Assembly: GCF_037975245.1 (NCBI RefSeq)
Contig: NC_092575.1
Coordinates: 13,619,001-13,683,000, forward strand
DNA length: 64,000 bases
DNA from: Apostichopus japonicus
Taxonomy: Eukaryota; Echinodermata; Holothuroidea; Aspidochirotida; Stichopodidae
Direction: 5' to 3'
The notes under the pieces were generated by a model. The model worked only from the letters and a program-made list of their open reading frames with translations. It was not told the origin of the DNA and made no database searches. The position numbers were made by a program, and so were the translations under genes. The first letter of the stretch is position 1, and every line of letters starts with the position of its first letter. Shown here in pieces: positions 36,012-46,434 of the stretch.

Positions 36012-36118
36012 TTTTGTGTAGCATATATTGTGTAGCATTTATTGTGTAGCATTTATTGTGTAGCATTTGTGTAGCATATATTGTGTAGCATTTATTTATC
36101 AATATATTGTGTAGCATT
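36012..36118 (+). repeat. About 16-bp minisatellite (ATTGTGTAGCATTT)
   Basis: Seven imperfect copies of TGTGTAGCAT(A/T)TATT end 113 bp before the first visible exon of the TPMT-like gene. Confidence 0.75.
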
Positions 36119-36231
36119 TTCAAAGGCTCTGGATTTGTTTCTCTCTTGATTTGAATGTATGTACTTGAGTTCCTGTTCCTTCAGAAATGGCAAAACACAG
36201 GATCATAGTCTGCCATATTTTCTTTCCACAG

Positions 36232-36391
36232 ATTGTCAAGCGTTTGCAGGAAAACCCAGTGGAATCACATCTCCCTTTATACAAAAGCAGCCAAATAAGA
36301 TGTCTGAAGAAGAGTTTACATTCACACCAGATGGCTGGGTAAAAATGTGGGCAAAAGGCTTTATTGGTTTTCATTTCAAGATAGTCCATCC
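36232..36391 (+). CDS. TPMT: TPMT-like exon 1 (5' UTR part and residues 1-30)
   Basis: Acceptor TTTCTTTCCACAG before 36232 and donor CC|GTAAGT at 36392. The only ATG in the exon is at 36300, so 36232-36299 is probably 5' UTR. Ends in phase 2. Confidence 0.75.
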
Positions 36392-39300
36392 GTAAGTACG
36401 AATAATCAATATCAACACAACTTTTGATGGCATATCTCGTCGAGAACCCGAGCTCGTATATATTTGTGAATGAACACCATGTGGTTGGAAACAAATTGAC
36501 AAATAATTTCATACCAACGAACGTAGAGACGTTTGATTTCTGAACTACAGCAGAAGTGACTCCTTTGGTATCAAAGCTTAAAGAAGATTTTCACATTGAT
36601 TTACACAACATTGAAATCACGATTTGGGCATGTTCAGTAACTGTTGATAATATGAAAACATGTTTAGACGACGAAATGTTAGAGTCAGACAAATTCTCTT
36701 TCTCTTTTTCGTTGCTAACGTGAACCTACATTTAGTGAAAAGTCTGGGAAAGTGTCAAGATTTATCAGTATGATTGATTGTAATCTGATTATGAGTTTTT
36801 TGGTAAGTTATTATATGATATTAGCAATCGATTGATTGCACTTGTAAGCTATTTTTTTATTTTATTGGTGTCCACTGTAGTCTATCCTCAGCCTCTCCCA
36901 AATCATGACCCAGCTGGTGCGGGCGTAGAATTTCACAATGTTAGCTAATTGCTAAGTCCTTATAAAATCTACTGGATTAATTAAAATCTGGCATTTTCTT
37001 GAATCAGTTACTCTGCAGGCATTTGAGAGCAACCCCAATGATATTTGTTGAGACCTACTGTAGCAGTAATACAGGGCCTTAAACGCTAGGTACAGAAACC
37101 ATGACAACTCATAAACAGACAGTTGTTATTAAAACCGACTTATCATCGGTTCATGTTCTTAATGTTTACTGGCAGAAAAATGACAACTACCTTTGTCCAT
37201 TGTCATTGAGCCGGTAAAATAGCCCAAATTTCAAGGACTGTGATGATGTTTCAGATATGGATCATTCCATAGTTTTTGGGGGTTACACCAAAAGCAAGTA
37301 TCTGTGTGCATCACTAGTACATGATATAAAATCTGTAAACATTTTCTTACAGAGTGTTCTTAAACAGATCATAGCAGATACTGTGCTTCAGTAAAGCATT
37401 GCAAACTAATTTTAATGCAAGAACATAGATAAACTTGGTCACAACTGTAATAGTTAGCCCTGTATGACCTTTTTATCGGCCCAATTCTAGGTATATAAAG
37501 AGCCTTTCTTGTCCTCTATGGTGGACAATATACATTGATCATATAATATTTTTTTGTATGCAATACAATATGTTATGAAAACCCCATCACAGAAATGAGC
37601 TTTGCCGAGCGACAGAAAGACATATTGTTGGATTTGAACTGAGTAACAGTACTGTACTACATTAATCTCCAATCACTCTTTTATAGTTAATAATGTCGCT
37701 CGTTGGTTTTGTTTACTGTGTTCAGTGACTGAGCAATGCAATATTTGCTTTCCACTGAAGGTATTGAATAACAGGGTGTGCTGTCTATAAAGATCTTTTG
37801 TAAATTTGTAGTGTTCTTGCAGAATCCATATCTCTCTGGAAATGCCAATCACTTCTAATTGATTGATTTGATAATAAGTGACCCACATGTCCCCCAATCC
37901 TATACACATAGGAACAAAAAAGAACACACAGTTTGGCTGATGTAGGTAAGATTTGATAATACGTGACCCACATGTCCCCCAATCCTATACACATAGGAAC
38001 AAAAAAGAACTTAATGTTTGGCTAATGTAGGTAAGATTTGATGATAAGTGACCCACATGACCCCCAATCCTGTACAAATAGGAACAAAAAAGAACACACA
38101 GTTTGGCTGATGTAGGTAAGATTTGATAATAAGTGACACAAATGTCCTCCAGTCCTATACACATAGGAACAAAAAAAGAACTTAATGTTTGGCTAATGTA
38201 GGTAAGATTTGATGATAAGTGACCCACATGACCCCCAATCCTGTTCACATAGGAACAATAAAAGAACTTAATGTTTGGCTGGTGTAGGTAGGATTTGATA
38301 ATAAGTGACACAAATGTCCCCCAATCTTGTACACATAGGAACAAAAAAAAGAACTTAATGTTTGGCTGATGTAGGTAAGATTTAATAATAAGTGACCCAA
38401 AGGACCCCCAATCCTGTACACATAGGACCAAAAAAGAACTTAATGTTTGGCTGATGTAGGTAAGATTTGATAATAAGTGACCCAAAGGACCCCCAATCCT
38501 ATACACATAGGACCAAAAAAGAACTTAATGTTTGGCTGGTGTAGGTAAGATTTGATAATAAGTGACCCACATGTCCTCCAGTCCTATACACATAGGAACA
38601 AAAAAGAACACACAGTTTGGCTGATGTATATAGGTAAGATTTGATAATAAGTGACCCAAATGTCCTCCAGTCCTATACACATAGGAACAAAAATGAACAC
38701 ACAGTTTGGCTGATGTAGGTAAGATTTGATAATAAGTGACGCAAATGTCCTCCAGTCCTATACACATAGGAACAAAAAAGAACACACAGTTTGGCTGATG
38801 TAGGTAAGATTTGATAATAAGTGACCCAAATGTCCTCCAGTCCTATACACATAGGAACAAAAAAGAACACACAGTTTGGCTGATGTAGGTAAGATTTGAT
38901 AATAAGTGACACAAACGTCCTCCAGTCCTAAAAACATAGGAACAAAAAAAGAACATACAGTTTGGCTGGTGTAGGTAAGATTTGATGATAAGTGACTCAC
39001 ATGTCCCCCAATCCTGGTTTTCATTCAGAGTCATGAGTCAAGAGTCCCATCTTTGCATCAGTGATGAGAAAAATAATCAAAGCAACCTTTCGTACACTAC
39101 ACAAAGCTGATAGAGAACACTTACTGTGTTGCAATTTCTCCTTATATGTTATATACCACATGAATGTGGTTTTTGCTTTTTATCTCCTCAGAGTGATCAA
39201 GGAGTTCCATTCTTGGCTTTGTGATGGTAAAACTAACCAGAGGATCTTCTTACCATTGTGTGGGAAATCTCTAGATATGATGTGGTAAGATGATGAAAGT

Positions 39301-42300
39301 GTAAAAATGTATCTTCTTTTAATATTATTCCTCAATACTGAATTAAATGCTAACTAAGGGTGTCATAGCACTATCCATAGGATGTCCTTCAAAGGGTTTT
39401 CTAGTCCTGTCCATAGGATTTATCTCACAGAGTATTCTAGTCCTGTCCATAGGATTTCCTTCAAATGGTATTCTAGTCCTATTCATAGGATGTCCTTCAA
39501 AGGGTATTCTAGCCCTGTCCATAGAATGTCTTTCAAAGGGTATGCTAGTCCTATCCATAGGATGTCCTTCAAAGGGTATTGTAGCCCTGTCCATAGGATT
39601 TCTTTCAAAGGGTATTCTAGTCCTATCCATAGGATGTTCTTCAAAGGGTATTCTAGCCCTGTCCATAGGATGTCTTTCAAAGGGTATCCTAGTCCTATCC
39701 ATTGGATGTCTTCAAAGGGTATTTTAGCCCTGTCCATAGGCTGTCCTTCAAAGGGTATTGTACTTGTAGCCCTGTCCATAGGCTGTCTTTCAAAGGGTAT
39801 TCTGGCCCTGTTCATAGGCGGTCTTTCAAGGGTATTCTGGTCCTGTACATAATATGTCTTTCAATGGTATTCTAGTCCTGTCCTTAGGCTGTCCTTTAAA
39901 GGATATTCTGGTCCTATCCATAGGATTTCCTGCAAATAGTATTCTAGTCCTGTCCATAAGAAGTCCTTGAACTAGACTTTCCATAGGGTGTTCTTCCAAG
40001 AGGAACAGGAACAATGGCAGATCTAAGTAATCCATCGGGCAAATGTGTGGTACCTGAGAGCAGTACCAGGAGGTACTGTATGGGGAGGGAGGGGGGAAGG
40101 GTTGTAAAGGGGTACAATGACCTTCTTGTTTTCTTTTCAATTCTTTTGGCCAGGTCAGGTTACCCTTCTGGAATATCTCTTATTTCATTTAGAACTAATT
40201 TCTCTGCAGGTTAGCTGAACAGGGTCACCAGGTCGTCGGTTTGGATTGCGTCGACCAAGCTGCCAAGGAATTTTTTGAAGAAAACAAGATTCAATACACC
40301 GTTAATGACATACAAGGAATAGAAGGTGGAAAGCTCTTTAAGGTTTGTGAGTTATATCATTCTTTTCAAACAAACTTTTACAATTCAAGTGAACAAGTTC
40401 CTGATTATTGGAGATTGACTTAGTTTCCCTCTAGTAACGATTCAGCAGCGACAATAAAGAATTCTGAGGATGAAAAGTTTACATTGACTAAAGTTGAAGA
40501 AAGAAGTAAAGGAAAGTTAAAATAGAAGAAGTGAAATGTGTATCTGAAAAGAATCTGGTAATGAAATTTTTTCTTAATTTAATTGGGGGGTGTGGGGGGG
40601 GGGTAGATGTGGCCATAATGTAAAATTGGATTTTAAATATCACTCTCTGATATCTTCTTACAGAGTGCCGATGGAAAGATTGAATTTTACGTTTGCGACT
40701 TTTTCAAAATTTCCAGGTAAAGTTTGTTTCTTTGTTGATTGCTTGATGTTCAATATTGTATGATCACATGCATTAATTTATGTTGTATATCTAGACATAA
40801 TACACATATATACATGCATATAATTACATACATACATTCATATGTACTTAGGTAGGTAAATGCATACAAAAGTACACACATTTGTACAGGACACTAGAAA
40901 AGCATTCAAATATTAATTGAGGCTAGATCGACCTTGTTCCATGAAATCCGCCATTTTCTTTTCTTCTTTTCCCGTATTAAGATAGCCACTTTAACATTAC
41001 AAGTTTGAACTTAAATACCAAACTTTAGAAACAAAACAGAAATGCACTTAACACTACGGTGTGAAGTTGAAATAACCAGTGTTATCATAAAACGATTTTC
41101 AGTGTGGAGTTGGAAGTAAATGCTATGTGTTTTTAAATCAATGTGTAGCCACACAATTTTGAGGCCATTATCATAATTTACTCTTATTTGTGAGCCTCAG
41201 TTTAATGCAAAAGGCTCCTTTACAAAGCTAAGTCCAACTGATCAATTTTCATACAGTGGGAAGTACACAGATTTTAACATATATTGAAAACCTTGTAAAC
41301 ATAATAACTTCAAAGTTTGTATAAAGTTCATATTTGACATGGAAGTCCACATAAGTGCAAAACTTTGCTTTCAGCCAATGATCAACACTTTAAAATCTTG
41401 TTTGCAGTCTTTTATTTCATGGATGATAACGTATAAATTGTAGCAATGAATCACAGAGACTGGTGGCTTTTCTGGTTTTTGAATTTTATTTTTCTAATGT
41501 TTGGCTTTCCAGTAAAAAACAAAACTTATTAAAGTGATCATAACAAGTTACTATACAATATAGCAGACCCACCAAATCATTACCGTCATCGGTATGACTC
41601 TCAAATTCAAATAACAGTCACTGATCAAACTTCAGCCCCCTCATCACAAACAGTGCTTGTTGTCTGGAAATAAGTCAGAGAGTTAGAACCATCAAAAAAG
41701 TACTTTTTGAAACTTGTGAGCAGTTTTTATAAGTTTGGTACATGTACATACTATAGACTTTTACTGAATAAACTAGAAATTCAAATAACAGTCACTGTTC
41801 AAACTTCAGCCCCCTCATCACAAAGAGTGCTCGTTGTCTGGAAATAAGTTAGAGAGTTAGAACCATCCAAAAAATACTTTTTGAAACTTGTGAGCAGTTT
41901 TTATAAGTTTGGTACATGTACATACTATAGACTTTTACTGAATATACTAGAAATTCAAATAACAGTCACTGATCAAACTTCAGCCCCCTCATTACAAACA
42001 GTGCTCGTAGTCTGGAAATAAGTCAGAGAGTTAGAACAATCAAGAAAGTACTTTTTGAAACTTTTGAGCAGTTTTTATAAGTTTGGTACATGTACATACT
42101 ATAGACTTTTACTGAATATACTAGAAACTCAAATAACAGTCACTGATCAAACTTCAGCCCACTCATCACAAACAGTGCTCGTTGTCTGGAAAGAAGTTAG
42201 AGAGTTAGAACCAATCCAGATAGTACTTTTTGAAACTTTTGAGCAGTTTTTATAAGTTTGGTACATGTACAGTACATACTATAGACTTTTACTGAATAAA

Positions 42301-45300
42301 CTAGAAATTCAAATAACAGTCACTGATCAAACTTCAGCCCCCTCATTACAAACAGTGCTCGTTGTCTGGAAAGAAGTTAGAGAGTTAGAACCAATCCAGA
42401 TAGTACTTTTTGAAACTTTTGAGCAGTTTTTATAAGTTTGGTACATGTACAGTACATACTATAGACTTTTACTGAATAAACTAGAAATTCAAATAACAGT
42501 CACTGATCAAACTTCAGCCCCCTCATTACAAACAGTGCTCGTTGTCTGGAAAGAAGTTAGAGAGTTAGAACCAATCCAGATAGTACTTTTTGAAACTTTT
42601 GAGCAGTTTTTATAAGTTTGGTATATTGTACATACTATAGACGTTTACTGAATATTTGGAGGAAGAAAATCTAGGTTGATGTTGTTGACCTCAATGCATG
42701 GCCATCATGCTCTGATCAGAGTTAGATAAAGTTGTCAAAATTTTAAAATTTACACATAGTAACAAAATCAGTAGACAACCTTTGTTAATTATGGCTTACT
42801 AATTATCATCTCAAAGTGGAAGCTCCTTTACAAATCATAAAGTTCTGATACATTGCTGCTAGTCCAGAAACTTTGGCTGATTTTCTTAGCTTTAATACAG
42901 CATTTATCCTTAAAAATTGATATAAATTGGTTGACAAAGATACTGTAAATGTTCATGATTTCTCAACAGTGATATTATGGGTCAGTGTGATGCTATTTGG
43001 GATATCGGAGGTCTCTTTGCCATAACAGGATACGACCAGAAAGATAAGTAAGTATTTTGACGACATTGTGCATGTGTCGCTACAATTAGAAGGCTGGCAA
43101 ACCTTAATGCCAACAATTTCTATCAAAATGGCAAGGTAGATCACAACAATCAACATCAGGTTTAAATTTCAAGGTAAATATATCTTGTGCCGAAAGATCT
43201 TTTTAGACACAAGATCACTCAAACAGAATCCTATTAACCATGGATAATTGGTCAATGGTATGTAATTTGATATGAAAGTGTTTTAAATATAGATTTTGTT
43301 CTTTGCCATAAGTGATGCTACTTTGTCAATGGGTTTAAGCATTCTAATGTGACATATATGTATAATGGCACTTGATTTCATCGCTATTTTCCTGTTGAGT
43401 AAACATTTGTTTTACAGTTTTCCATCATTGCTAATGCCTGTCAGATATTCCAAAGAATTTATGTAACTTTTTCATAATGGTTTTGCCTTTCTTGTTTTTT
43501 TACCTTTCTTGCCCGTTCATTGGTGGAAATTCATACATCCCATGCTTGAAGTCTAAGAGTGGAATTAGACTGTTGAAACTGTTGTTGGCAAGGAATGTGG
43601 AGGGGATGGGGGTAGGGGGGATCCGGGAGAAAGAGGCAAGAGAAAGGGCATCTGAGAATCTGTTCATGCATTATCCTGACAAAAACTAAGTATTGTGTAT
43701 TACAATCTGTTTTGTTTTCTTCTCCTCAGATATGTTGATCACTTGAAACCTTTGCTTAAGAGTGGGGGTAGAATCCTGCTGGACTTAGCTGAACCAAAAC
43801 TGAAACCAGGAGAAACAGCACCAGAATGTAAGTTGGGATGTGATCATGACATTAACATTGATAAATGCCGTAGGGTCGACCAAAGATGAAACTGCACACT
43901 AGACATATTCAACCTTAATTTTGATAATTACTGTGCCGTCTAAAATTGCATTTGTCACTGTATCAGAATAGTAAATCTGTTAAAAATGTTATGTCTCTTG
44001 TAGAATTCTTGAATGTGCATCCCTCCGATTTGGCAAACGAAAGGAGGAATCAGGCTGGGTACACTTTTGAACTCTATTACAACATATTGTAATAAGCCAG
44101 CAAATAACTGAAGTGATTAGAAAAATTTTCGTTTTGGTTTTGTTTATGACAGGGGATGAATCATTGTATGAAGCAGATGTAAAGAGAATGTTTGGTAAGG
44201 ATTGTTTTTATATTTTAATTCATTTATCAAATTTATAATCCCTATGATGCTAGGTGTTATCACTGCTTTTATGTAGCTTAAAGTATTAATATTCAAGCTG
44301 AAAGTCACTAAAGTTGATTTTAGCAAAATTGGAACCAGATAAATAGGGGAAAAAACAAGATGTCAATTGCAAGATGGTAGCATAATTAAATTTTATCTTC
44401 AGTAACACTGAATCATTTTTACATTAACTAGATGAGCTTGTAACTCAGGTAAGGAGAGTGCCTCAGCAAAAATAATTTGAACTCACTCATAACTAAATCG
44501 AGAGTCTGAAGCACCCAGTGTTCAGAGTCTGAAGAGCAGCCAGTGTTCTGAGTCTGAAGCAGCCAGTGTTCAGATTCTGAAGCACCCAGTGTTCAGAGTC
44601 TGAAGTACCCAATGTTCAGAGTCTGAAGAGCAGCCAGTGTTCAGATTCTGAAGCACCCAGTGTTCAGAGTCTGAAGTACCCAATGTTCAGAGTCTGAAGA
44701 GCAGCCAGTGTTCAGAGTCTGAAGCAGGCAGTGTTCAGAGTCTTAAGTACCCAATGTTCAGAGTCTGAAGAGCAGCCAGTGTTCAGAGTCTGAAGCACCC
44801 AGTGTTCAGAGTCTGAAGCACCCAGTGCTCAGAGTCTAAAGCAGGCAGTGTTCAGAGTCTGAGGCACCCAGTGTTCAGAGTCTAAAGCAGCCAATGTTCC
44901 AACAGCTAGTGTTGTGAAACTCATTTCTATTTAGCATTTACCATGTCTGAGAAATAATATTGTATCATAATTAAATTTTGTCATTGTTAATTGGTTGGGC
45001 TGTTCTCTATGCATTACACAATGACACTTGCCATATTCTCAATAGGATATAAAAATATTTGTCTGAAAAGCTACAGTAGCTCCTACTTTCACCCTTGAGT
45101 GAGAACAGTTTTAAGAGGTTTCTCCTCCTAGAATATCCCATAGAAGAGCATACATAGTTCCTTGGTATCTTGGACTTCATTTGGGATTTTTCTATTTTAC
45201 CATCACACAGCTTGGTGCTCGAGCATCAAATTGGCCCAGACTTATGATTATGCTGATATCAACGAGCATCTCACGAAGGACCCAAGCTCCGGAGATGGAG

Positions 45301-45353
45301 ACGAATGCAGTTTTGAAGCATATGGAAAAGTTTACCATTTAATTGCAAAGTAA
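36300..45353 (+). CDS. TPMT: Thiopurine S-methyltransferase family protein, complete (8 coding exons)
   Basis: Class I SAM-dependent methyltransferase, expected to be cytosolic; the family transfers a methyl group from SAM to a sulfur or related nucleophile. Exons: 36300-36391, 39192-39284, 40210-40342, 40664-40716, 42970-43047, 43730-43827, 44153-44194, 45211-45353. All introns are GT-AG and the joined length is 732 nt, giving 243 residues (human TPMT has 245). Residues 13-25 (WVKMWAKGFIGFH) match the family N-terminal helix. Residues 50-57 (FLPLCGKS) form the SAM loop, followed by W62 and GHQVVGLD, whose Asp74 stands for the ribose-binding acid. IWDIGGLFAI (133-142) matches the family's IWDRGALVAI, with Ile136 in place of Arg. 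The C-terminus ends FEAYGKVYHLIAK. The frame is also open upstream of the chosen ATG to the acceptor at 36231, so a longer N-terminus is possible. The symbol is given at family level; one-to-one orthology is not shown. Confidence 0.9.
37863..39017 (+). repeat. About 86-bp tandem repeat, 14 copies, in TPMT-like intron 1
   Basis: TTTGATAATAAGTGACCCAC recurs every 84-89 bp from 37866 to about 38980. Each unit also has TCCTATACACATAGGAACAA and TTTGGCTGATGTAGGTAAGA. The unit is nearly stop-free on the - strand, which explains the long open frames there. Copies differ by scattered substitutions and length changes in the A-run. Confidence 0.9.
39192..39284 (+). CDS. TPMT: TPMT-like exon 2 (SAM-binding loop)
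   Basis: Follows CTCCTCAG and ends TG|GTAAGA. Encodes VIKEFHSWLCDGKTNQRIF and LPLCGKSLDMM, the most conserved part of the family. Confidence 0.9.
39362..39990 (+). repeat. 36-bp minisatellite, about 17 copies, in TPMT-like intron 2
   Basis: Unit close to TCCATAGGATGTCCTTCAAA plus GGGTATTCTAGTCCTG. Because 36 is a multiple of 3, the same frames stay open on both strands and give 12-residue repeats (DRTRIPFERHPM on -). This is a by-product; the array lies inside an intron. Confidence 0.9.
40210..40342 (+). CDS. TPMT: TPMT-like exon 3
   Basis: Follows TTCTCTGCAG and ends AAG|GTTTGT. Encodes LAEQGHQVVGLDCVDQAAKE and FFEENKI, matching 'GHxVVGVExSxxxIxEFFxE' of the family. Confidence 0.9.
40664..40716 (+). 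CDS. TPMT: TPMT-like exon 4
   Basis: Follows TCTTCTTACAG, ends AG|GTAAAG. Encodes SADGKIEFYVCDFFKIS, the strand before the 'C-x-I/F-D-L/F' motif. Confidence 0.85.
41600..42653 (+). repeat. About 177-bp tandem repeat, six copies, in TPMT-like intron 4
   Basis: AAATTCAAATAACAGTCACT starts copies near 41604, 41778, 41951, 42125 (with CTC), 42304 and 42484, a period of 173-180 bp. The copies at 42304 and 42484 look identical over the whole unit, which suggests a recent duplication. Confidence 0.9.
42970..43047 (+). CDS. TPMT: TPMT-like exon 5 (WDIGG motif)
   Basis: Follows TTCTCAACAG, ends AA|GTAAGT. Encodes DIMGQCDAIWDIGGLFAITG, with Ile at the position of the family's substrate-side Arg. Confidence 0.9.
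43730..43827 (+). CDS. TPMT: TPMT-like exon 6
   Basis: Follows TTCTCCTCAG, ends GAAT|GTAAGT. Encodes YVDHLKPLLKSGGRILLDLA and EPKLKPGETAPE. Its 1-nt end joins directly to the exon at 44153 (TGG, Trp183). Confidence 0.85.
44153..44194 (+). CDS. TPMT: TPMT-like exon 7
   Basis: A 42-nt exon after TTTATGACAG with donor TTTG|GTAAGG. Encodes DESLYEADVKRMF, matching the family's 'h-x-x-A-E-I-x-R-L-F' helix. Confidence 0.8.
44495..44893 (+). repeat. 22-25 bp minisatellite, about 17 copies, in the last TPMT-like intron
   Basis: Unit AGAGTCTGAAGCACCCAGTGTTC, with a variant unit AGAGTCTGAAGAGCAGCCAG plus TGTTC. Short and long units alternate in places, a higher-order pattern. Confidence 0.85.
45211..45353 (+). 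CDS. TPMT: TPMT-like exon 8 and stop
   Basis: Follows CCATCACACAG, ends in TAA. Encodes WCSSIKLAQTYDYADINEHL through CSFEAYGKVYHLIAK, matching the family's C-terminal 'W...C.FEKLY.L' strand. Confidence 0.85.
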
Positions 45354-45499
45354 TGTCAGTGACACTATCAAACTTTGTCATATTAGTTTATACAGTAGAT
45401 GTTAGAGTAAATCATTGCATATTCTGTTAGATGGAAACACTGGAAAAGGTTGTTTCTGAGAGGCTTTCTCTTATCAGGGTGTAAACTGTTACCATAGGG

Positions 45500-45864
45500 C
45501 AGGGTTTTCCTAACTTTACCCCCCCCCCACCCACAAACCCCCTGTAGATGTCAGAGTTGTCCACGAACCCCTTACTTTTCGAGACACGAGAGTCATTATT
45601 ATACTATAATACGCATAACAGTGCTTTGTAAAAGATCAAGTATCACATGCACGGTACGGTACTACTATAGCAACATATGCATATGGAACGCGAAAGGAGT
45701 TTGTCGATAGGTACGACTTTTGTACATTACTAAATTATATGATATATCAGATTTTAGTTCAACAAAAGTACTCTAGTTTTGACTTTCAGAAACGTCTCAC
45801 GAAACCCCTGGGATAGACTCACGCACCCCCTGGGGGTTCATACACCCCAGTTTGGGAACCCCTG
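45500..45864. mobile_element. 365-bp non-autonomous hAT-like element (CAGGGGTTCCCAAACT type)
   Basis: Starts CAGGGTTTTCCTAACTTTAC and ends AGTTTGGGAACCCCTG, a diverged inverted pair. The flanks CCATAGGG (45492-45499) and TCATAGGG (45865-45872) make an 8-bp duplication with one mismatch. The CAGGGGTTCCCAAACT terminus is well known from hAT elements of many animals. It lies about 150 bp after the TPMT-like stop codon, so it could be within the 3' UTR. Confidence 0.8.
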
Positions 45865-46014
45865 TCATAGGGGGATTGGGAGACTGGAAAGTGGAGGCAA
45901 GAGTTTCCTTACCACTGACCACAATTTTCCTCATATCGCAGCAAAGTTTTTACCCAATGAAACTGACATATGTTGTTATGTACGTGAAGGTGATGATCTA
46001 CATAAATTTAAGAA

Positions 46015-46430
46015 CAGTTTATTAGTCTAGTCTAGCTAAATAAAGTAGGAGGGATAGTCAGTCACCAGAGAGGACCCTACAGAATAAAGCTTAGCGCAGA
46101 ATTTACCTCAAATCCTGTTGCAATTCTTCAAATAAGTGTCTGTGAAGCATTCTTAAACCTTTCTCAACCACATAAATAACTTTAAACGTAAAATCATTCC
46201 ATTCATCCACAACCCTCTGCGACAACGAGTTGTTATAAATACTAAATTTAGTTCAAACTTTCTGCAAAAAATAGATTGCATCTAACACTGGAAACACTAA
46301 TAAAAAAGAAAAGGAAACACTAAATTAAAAGAAATCAGAACCGTAGATGATCCTGTAAATGTTGTACTCAGTGACAGTCAGAATTACCTCATCAGCCTGA
46401 GGTGAGTAAAGAGTGAACTACTGTACTGTG
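46015..46430 (-). mobile_element. LINE 3' fragment, same family type as 19917-20870
   Basis: On the - strand the segment around 46125-46260 parallels the C-terminal end of the LINE at 19983-20200: shared AAGCATTCTTAAACC, ATTCCATTCAT and ACAACCCT, in the same order. The short tail is TAGTCTAGTCTAGC at 46022-46036. Only the last part of the RT protein and the 3' UTR remain. Confidence 0.65.
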
Positions 46431-46434
46431 GATA

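Noticed and set aside
37985-39034. Long open frames on the - strand (up to 173 codons)
   Set aside because: They are produced by the 86-bp intronic tandem array; 86 is not a multiple of 3, so the protein-like repeats shift frame.
39343-40140. Open frames on both strands with 12-residue repeats (DRTRIPFERHPM type)
   Set aside because: A by-product of the 36-bp minisatellite within a TPMT-like intron, with no splice or start support.
44004-44054. A well-bounded candidate exon of the TPMT-like gene (CTCTTGTAG ... GG|GTACAC, reading FLNVHPSDLANERRNQAG)
   Set aside because: Joining it to the exon ending at 43827 makes a stop at the junction (T+AA), and joining it to the exon at 44153 also breaks the frame. 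Skipping it gives a clean frame and a protein of family length.
44495-44893. CRISPR-like regular repeats
   Set aside because: Units of 22-25 bp follow each other with no unique spacers, in a eukaryotic intron; this is a minisatellite.
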